From Branchiostoma belcheri (lineage: Eukaryota > Chordata > Leptocardii > Amphioxiformes > Branchiostomatidae), in the NCBI RefSeq assembly GCF_001625305.1, contig NW_017804043.1, forward strand, positions 44,304 through 108,303: a stretch of DNA of 64,000 nt. The letters run 5' to 3'. The position numbers and the translations under genes are program-made. Below are positions 57,967 through 64,000 of this stretch, in pieces (the stretch's first letter is position 1; every line of letters starts with the position of its first letter). Below the pieces are notes generated by a model. It made no database searches. It was given only the letters and a program-made list of their open reading frames with translations, and was not told where the DNA came from.

Positions 57967-58001
57967 ACCTTCGCCAAGAAGGTTATGTTTTCAGGGGCGT
58001 T

Positions 58002-58032
<31 letters not shown>

Positions 58033-58850
58033 CTGTCTGTAAACACGATAACTTGAGAAGGCCTTGATGGATTGTCTTGATACTTGGTAGATGGGTAGGT
58101 CTTGATGAGACCTCAAAATGATTAGATTTTGGACCCCCTAGCGGCTTGTTATGGTACTGCAGCTGAACTTCCGGTTTTGATATCTCAAGATCCAGACATG
58201 CTATGGTGATGAAATTTGGATGGTAGGTAGCTCTTGTGCTGGGAAAGAAGTGACGTGAGTTTAGGCCCCCTAGCGGCTTGCTCTAGAACTGCAGGGGGGT
58301 TTAAAGGACAAATGTTTAAAAGAGGATAACTCAAGAACCGATTGATGGATCATCGTGATTTTTGGTATGTAGGTAGCTGAAGTGATGCTTGACATAATGA
58401 TATTACAATTATGCGAATATTGATGTAATTTGCATAATTAATGAGGAAATTCTATAAATCAGCTGCATTCCATGATAGGAAGTTCAAGCTTGTAACATAT
58501 GTTATTAAGAACGAGAGAAACACAGGCAAATATTGATTATGCAAATGAAGACTTAATTTGCATAATTAATGAGAAAATGTTATAATTGCGTAGTGGTAAC
58601 TGCCTGGAATTTCATACTTGGGGTGTTTGAGAATTAAGTAAAGGTGAACATATATAAACATAACTTATTCAAATAAGGACCACATTTGCATAATTTATGA
58701 GAAAATGGCATTCTTTAAGATTAGACTGTCTTTTGATGGAGAATATGATCAACAGACTGATATAATTCATGCAATTGAGGATCCTATTTGCATAATCAGG
58801 GTGATTAGTATATTTCTTATTCATAAAGGCTAACATCATTTGGCGAAGGT
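57967..58850. mobile_element. Terminal-inverted-repeat element, about 880 bp, non-coding
   Basis: It starts accttcgccaagaaggttat and ends catttggcgaaggt, so accttcgcca/tggcgaaggt form 10-bp ends. The interior has a (GT)n tract (58,008-58,032), ttgatggattgtcttgatac and several atttgcataattaatgag repeats. A 5' fragment of the same family is at about 55,165-55,400. There is no transposase frame. Confidence 0.6.
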
Positions 58851-59148
58851 ATGAGATCGTGGAACTCTAGTTTCATCATGTTTTGTTTTTAAATACATGT
58901 ACAAACATTTCCTATAACTGTATCATTTTGAAAAGGTTTTAAAATAATTTCTGCTAAAAATTTGGAAAGGAAACTTACCCACAAGGCAACAAAATTTTCT
59001 TTTCATAAACTGGTGGCCACAGTCAAAATTTGGTTGCCCAAATTGTCTGGAAAAATGCCCAGCTGTTATTCTTTTGAAATTTTTTTTTGTTGAATTTTGG
59101 TCTAAAAATCAAAACATAGCTGGGTTGCTCACTCCAGCTATATTGATA

Positions 59149-59251
59149 CAAATATACAAGGCAAATCATATCCAGTTGCTTGAGTAACTGTTTTTTGGCT
59201 ATCGTATTACCTGGATGTCTAACCTTCATCGACGTAAATATACAAGGCAAC
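59149..59251 (+). mobile_element. Hairpin-plus-tail element (family A), 5'-truncated, 15-bp duplication
   Basis: Only the right arm (atcatatccagttgcttgag) and the tail (gtattacctggatgtctaac, then cttcatcgacg) remain. The 15-bp direct repeat aaatatacaaggcaa flanks it at about 59,150-59,164 and 59,237-59,251. Confidence 0.65.
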
Positions 59252-59629
59252 CTGTTTTTTTCATCAACACAAGCAAAATACAAAAATTTGTTGCCCAAGC
59301 TGGCTGGGCAAATACCCAGGTGCAGTTTTTCTTCTCTTGACACACTCAGTTTACTGTATCATATTATCATATGGACATCTGCCTTGGCTATGCAAAGTTA
59401 GGCACCTCCTCAACTGGCTAATGCGCCAAATGGTGGTGATCGCTAAACCATTACAGGAGTTGAACTTGAAGTTCTGACTTTGGGAAGACCCCCATTAAAC
59501 TCTGTTCACCCTGAAATAAGGGCATCAAAAACCCACTCTTCTCTTTTCAACCTCGGTGGCTGTAGAATCGATCTTCTGATGTGCTAAAATGGAAAGACTT
59601 ACACCTTTTGGCAACTAAACTAAAGAGCA

Positions 59630-59960
59630 GGGCTCAAAATACTGGGTGCATGTGCACCTTAGTGCACCCAAATTTGGAGCTGTGCACCCAATTATTTTTG
59701 TGGGCGCACCAGTGCACCCAAATATTTTAGGTTTACATAATATTATGCAAAGATGTTAAATGTATAGTACTATACACTGTGCCTGCCAGCATAATCTTAA
59801 CATCTGTCATAAAAATAATAAAATCATTGTTAATTTTCAAAAATTTTTTGTGCATCCAATTTCTAAGTTTGGGTACACCAGTGTACCTATTCGCAAGATG
59901 TTTGTCACTTTTGTCCATCAAATTTGACGAATTGGCTTGAAAAAATTCTGTCACGTCACA
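59630..59960. mobile_element. hAT-like GTGCACC-rich element, inverted copy
   Basis: It starts gcagggctcaaaatactggg and is the inverted homologue of 13,647-14,001: gtgcaccttagtgcacccaa, then gagctgtgcaccca, then gcaccagtgcacccaaatat. The far end is decayed. Confidence 0.5.
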
Positions 59961-60014
59961 AAGTTCCTAAAATTGATGGAAAAATGGGTGCTGGATAGAG
60001 CACTGAATACAACA

Positions 60015-60725
60015 TTCTGAGAGATATCTCCTGTTTTGTTATACTCAGCTTACATTATATCCTACCCATCACCCAAACCTCACGGTTGCACCATGCAAAC
60101 TACCATGATACATGGAGAACAGAATGTAACCATTACACCCAGGATTTGGGCTCTAAGAAACAAGGTTTTCTAATTTTTTTTGTTTTTACATCATACTGGA
60201 ACAGTAAACTGAACATTTTTTCGCAGGCCTGAGAGATATCTTCTGTTTGTTGTACTCAGCTTACATTATATCCTACCCATCAGCCAGACCTCCCGGCTGC
60301 ACCATGCAAACTAACATGATACATGGAGAACAGAATGTAACCATTACACCGAGGATTCCGGCTCTATCTTGACCTGGAGGTGTGGTTCTCCAACATTGAC
60401 ATTGAAAATGTAAGTGTTCTCATGATCTCAACTTAAAAAAAAATGTTAAATTGTATATACAGTATTGTATAAGTTCAGGATCACTAGAGACCCCTAAGGT
60501 CTAAAAAAAAAAGAGAAGAAAATCCCTATCTACCGACCCTAATAATTATTTTCTGAAACAGGAACACGACATTTTTTTTCATATGCCTAAGAGATATCCA
60601 CTGTTTGTTGGAGAGCCACCCTATCAAACTTCACAGCAGTAGCATGCAAACATGATACATTATGAGAACAGAATGTAACCATTACACCCAGGATTTGGGC
60701 TCTATCTTGACCTAGAGGTGCGGAA
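60015..60725. repeat. Tandem repeat, about 210-350 bp x 3
   Basis: gagagatatc.cctgttt, then ttacattatatcctacccat, gcaccatgcaaact and cagaatgtaaccattacacc occur from about 60,019, 60,231 and 60,588. The second interval carries an inserted decayed ggtcggt-type repeat. Confidence 0.65.
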
Positions 60726-61224
60726 CAGGCCTGTGTGAGTGGATAAAGCTTTCTCTACTCAATCATAATGGACTGATATTATACACAGCTCCAAATGCAG
60801 TTTACAAGGGAATACTAGCTGCTGCGCTAGAGAACCTTCATGTAAATTTACATTTGTAGGTGCACAGAAAAAATTTTGTACTGTGCCCTACTATACATTG
60901 TAGTTGTATACAATATATACAAGTCTTTTTGTGCATCCAGTCAAAATTTTGGTGTACAGCTTCAAGTTAGGGTCACAAAAGTAAACATGTACATGTACCT
61001 GGTAGAATATACAGTGCCTATAGCTTGCCTCAAAAATAAACTGAAATACAACATAGCACAAAGAGAGAAAAAAACCCTTGCCACAGGGATTTGTGTTAGA
61101 CACGTAACCTGCACTCCTGGCACATAAAACTACCCGTAACACGGTCGAGTAGCTACTCCCTGACTCACACACATCATCCTGTGATGGATTGCCCAGCGTA
61201 CGGCTCCAATATTCATGATATTAT

Positions 61225-61440
61225 CTCTCACAGAGTGTTTTCCATTTTCGGCTTTGCTGCAACATCGGGAAGGGTGTTATATTCTTATTACATTCAATAT
61301 CATTTTTTATGCAATCAATTTCTATGCAATTTATTACATTCAATGATTTTCTGTCAATTCTATGCTATCTCTGAGTGTATTCCATTTTTGGCTTTGTGGC
61401 AACATTGGGGAGGGTGTGACTTTCTACATTCAATAATGTA
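61225..61440. repeat. Local duplication, about 145-bp spacing
   Basis: tgttttccattttcggcttt, then gcaacatcgggaagggtgt at about 61,227 and tgtattccatttttggcttt, then gcaacattggggagggtgtg at about 61,376. Confidence 0.5.
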
Positions 61441-61571
61441 ATTGTGATACTGCACTTGTAATAGATGTTAGATGTTAGATTATCGTTTTGTATATATTGT
61501 TTTCATATTAGTGTAACTCTAGACATTGTTTACCGGTAATGTACGTATACACTGATTCTATATGATGTGTA

Positions 61572-61996
61572 TAGAGCTGTGTACCGGTACGCAGTACCGA
61601 TACTGTACCGGTAAAATTGATTAGGTACAGGTCCAAAATACCTAATCCCTCAGTACCGGTACTGTACCTAAACAATTTCACACCAATTTTATGCCTATTT
61701 GTGACCTCAAATGTGTAAATAGCTGGTTAACAATGGGTCCCTGTGTAAGGACAGTGTGTTCATGAAAACAAAAACATATATATAGCCTATATTTTATCTG
61801 AGCATTCGCCATAAACAAAGAATAAACCTTAACTATCAAGTTTATTTATGTTTTTTTTTTGTTATTGAAGGAGTTCAGAAGAGCATATTAAAATTGGTCG
61901 AATTGTTCAGGTACAGGTTCAGGTCCGGACCTGTACCTAAACCTGTGTACCTGTACCTGTACCTGTACCTAAAATTTGTTTAGGTACACAGCTCTA
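61572..61996. mobile_element. hAT-like element with 8-bp target duplication
   Basis: The 425-bp element starts tagagctgtgtaccggtacg and ends ggtacacagctcta. The 8-bp repeat gatgtgta flanks it exactly at 61,564-61,571 and 61,997-62,004. The interior has iterated ggtac/gtacc motifs, including cctgtacctgtacctgtacc near the right end. Eight-base duplications are usual for hAT transposons. No coding capacity. Confidence 0.75.
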
Positions 61997-62334
61997 GATG
62001 TGTATATGTATAATACATTTAAAATCAGTGTATTGTCGTACATTACTTCAATTCATAGGTCAGTCTGAATACTATTTTGAAATGTCAATGATTCTTTTGC
62101 AGTTGTTGAATATTGTTGGTGCTTATTTTGTAACACACGATACGAGCTTAGTTCAACTTGCTACAGGTATATAAGCATGTAATTCTTCCCTGCTGATAAC
62201 TTATGTGTTGTGAAGGGCCCCACTATCTCTCTTTGCTTTAGGTACTAGTTCTTATCATAAACAGGATTACGATGTAGTGGGAGCCAGGCACACAGAGCCA
62301 TGCATACATGAGGGTCTGCATGGGGGGTCCTGAC

Positions 62335-62555
62335 AATGCTCTACGCTAAATTTTAAGAGCCGGCTAAGTATTACGCTACAGTAGCCATTACGCTTTCTGA
62401 TAAATTCCAAGTGGCTACAACGCATTACGTAGGATTAAAACTCGAATTACGCTCTAAGCAAAATGCGCCAATTACGCTCTACGTTGAATTAGAGCGGTCC
62501 GTCTACGCTCTACATAGAATTAAAATGCCCGATTACGCTCCACGGAAAAGGGCAT
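62335..62555. repeat. Degenerate short repeat: attacgctctacg motif
   Basis: attacgct or gctctacg recurs at least eight times, spaced 15-45 bp. The 62-codon ORF across it is an effect of the repeat. Confidence 0.5.
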
Positions 62556-63469
62556 GCAGGCCCCCATACATGCAAATGCCTGTAAAAATGCCCACCTAAG
62601 GACCTGATAAAGGCAGGCACTTCAGGAGCCATTTAAGGATTTTGGTACTTAAGACTTCTCGGTAACAGGATTAAGGTTGGACAGGGTAGCCCATTTTTCT
62701 CTCGTGTTATCCCATGTGGAAGTCTCGCTACGTGCATCACATGAAAAATGTTTCCCTACTGTAGTACTGATCTTGGATTTAAGTCCACAACTGAACTCAG
62801 TGGCATTGACAAAGGCCAGTGATTGAAATACTACAATGTGGTAGTACACAGTACCTGTACTAAATAAAAAGATTGTCTAGATCGTAGGTGAAAATGTAGA
62901 CAACTTGCAATTTTGCGTCATTCAGTGAATAGTTGCAGTGTACAAAATTCAGGCTTGGTGTTCTGAAGATAATGAACAAGTGGTGTAAAAGCTCACGATA
63001 GGGGAAAGGTAAGAATTTGGGGTGTTTTCATCTAAGCAACTGGAAAGTTTAAATGATACAATACCAGTAGTAAGGCTTGTACTAGTAGTTTGATGAGTTC
63101 CTACTGCAAAATCACAAATAAAAGGAACACTGCAAATATTTCACGACTTCCAGTATTTGTTGACAGTTTGTCAAAGTTAAAATTTCAAACAAAACGTCAA
63201 GAATTTAGGTGAAATATGCAACATGGCAGGTATAACAGAAAAGATGCGTGTTTTTCCCTAAGGCACTTAACTCTAATTGTCCAACATGTCTAAATCAGCA
63301 CCAGTCAAGTGAAAACTGAAGATTATCGTAATCCTACATAAGACGTGACCTTTGCCCTCTTGCTGGCTACTTCCGGCTTAGCAAATACACAGCTTTGTTG
63401 TGGAGTAAAGGGGCTGAGAAAAATGGGGCTTAGTTAGTTCTTTGTCACTGTACTTCTTCAAACAAACTG

Positions 63470-63657
63470 TAAGAAAGACATGCGATAGCCATGCATTCAA
63501 GTACCAGAGTTATCAACCAAGGATTTATGTGTTCAAAAATTCATTCTTTCCTAGAACTATCACAGAGTGGAACTCACTGTCACCAAGTACAGTAGGGGCA
63601 TTGTCATTGGATATAGCTTTACCGGTATACAATGTAAATTTACAGTCTGTATATTAA
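63470..63657 (+). pseudogene. LINE ORF2 C-terminal relic
   Basis: The plus-strand frame contains YVFKNSFFPRTITEWNSL, then SPSTVGALSLD. The pattern sFFPRTI.eWNsLp...v.a.SLd is the conserved end of reverse transcriptase ORFs of many non-LTR retrotransposons. It matches the frame at 31,333-31,420, which runs into the 50-bp repeat tail. There is no tail here. Confidence 0.7.
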
Positions 63658-63899
63658 TAATTACATGAAGATACATACTGTAAATCACAATTTTTTTGCG
63701 GTACTTTTACCTTTGTGGTTTTCACAGTCACTTCTGTACCATGAAGTTATCATTACTGTGAACAAATGATTCGCCGACTTTCTTTTTTCTGCACCTGCCA
63801 CCACCACCGTGAATGTATATAGTTCTGCGAATATGTGCATTTTTTTCAGACAGCACAATTTTGCTAATGCAAACATAAAGTGATTTTCAGTACATGTTC

Positions 63900-64000
63900 T
63901 ATGAATAGAATATTAGAATAGAATAGAATAGAAAAGAATATTTAGAATAGAATAGAATAGAATAGAATAGAATAGAATAGAATAGAATAGAATAGAATGA
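63900..64000. repeat. (GAATA)n microsatellite
   Basis: About 20 copies of gaata/aatag run to the window edge, interrupted by gaaaagaatatt near 63,930. Confidence 0.9.

Noticed and set aside
56350..64000. N-terminal exons of DCAF7
   Set aside because: I looked on the minus strand for the expected YEAPWTVYAMNW and TTKLMWIPD segments and saw neither. They are probably beyond the window.

Overview
The window looks like nuclear DNA of a cephalochordate (amphioxus, Branchiostoma type). It is AT-rich and intron-rich, and full of short MITE-like elements, minisatellites and 5'-truncated non-LTR retrotransposon tails. It carries a single GDF8/11-type ligand, the pre-duplication relative of vertebrate myostatin and GDF11, beside other animal genes in an invertebrate-style intron layout. 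The species assignment is inference; the gene identities come from translated exons whose splice sites and phases I followed by eye.

Layout. 1-21,000: no gene I can support. It holds repeat arrays, MITEs, LINE relics and GC-rich patches. 23,052-29,605 (minus): a complete five-exon GDF8/11 gene (436 codons) with signal peptide, prodomain, RRKR furin site and 109-residue nine-cysteine ligand; a TATA box lies about 110 bp upstream of the ATG. 29,730-40,700: no supported gene. 40,714-47,133 (minus): the last five exons of an ABITRAM (FAM206A/Simiate) orthologue; the first coding exon was not found. 48,300-50,000: two unusual minisatellites built from CCAAT-box and X-box-like motifs. 52,296-56,188 (minus): the last five exons of DCAF7 (WDR68), covering the equivalent of human residues 82-342; the N-terminal exons must lie beyond the right edge or in sequence I could not recognise. 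56,350-64,000: repeats only.

The three genes share a strand but no obvious pathway: a secreted TGF-beta ligand, a small nuclear/actin-linked regulator, and a WD40 scaffold for DYRK/HIPK kinases and CUL4-DDB1. Two exons of DCAF7 are partly duplicated: its last exon occurs as one complete and two truncated copies between retrotransposon tails, and another exon has one truncated copy with only silent changes in the comparable codons.

Most of the remaining novelty is in mobile DNA. One LINE family ends in a variable array of a 50-bp repeat. Two palindromic MITE families share TAGCCT ends and 9-bp target duplications. A hairpin-plus-tail element has a fixed end on one side, a variable end on the other, and 10-15 bp target duplications, which suggests reverse-transcription-driven spread of a foldback sequence.
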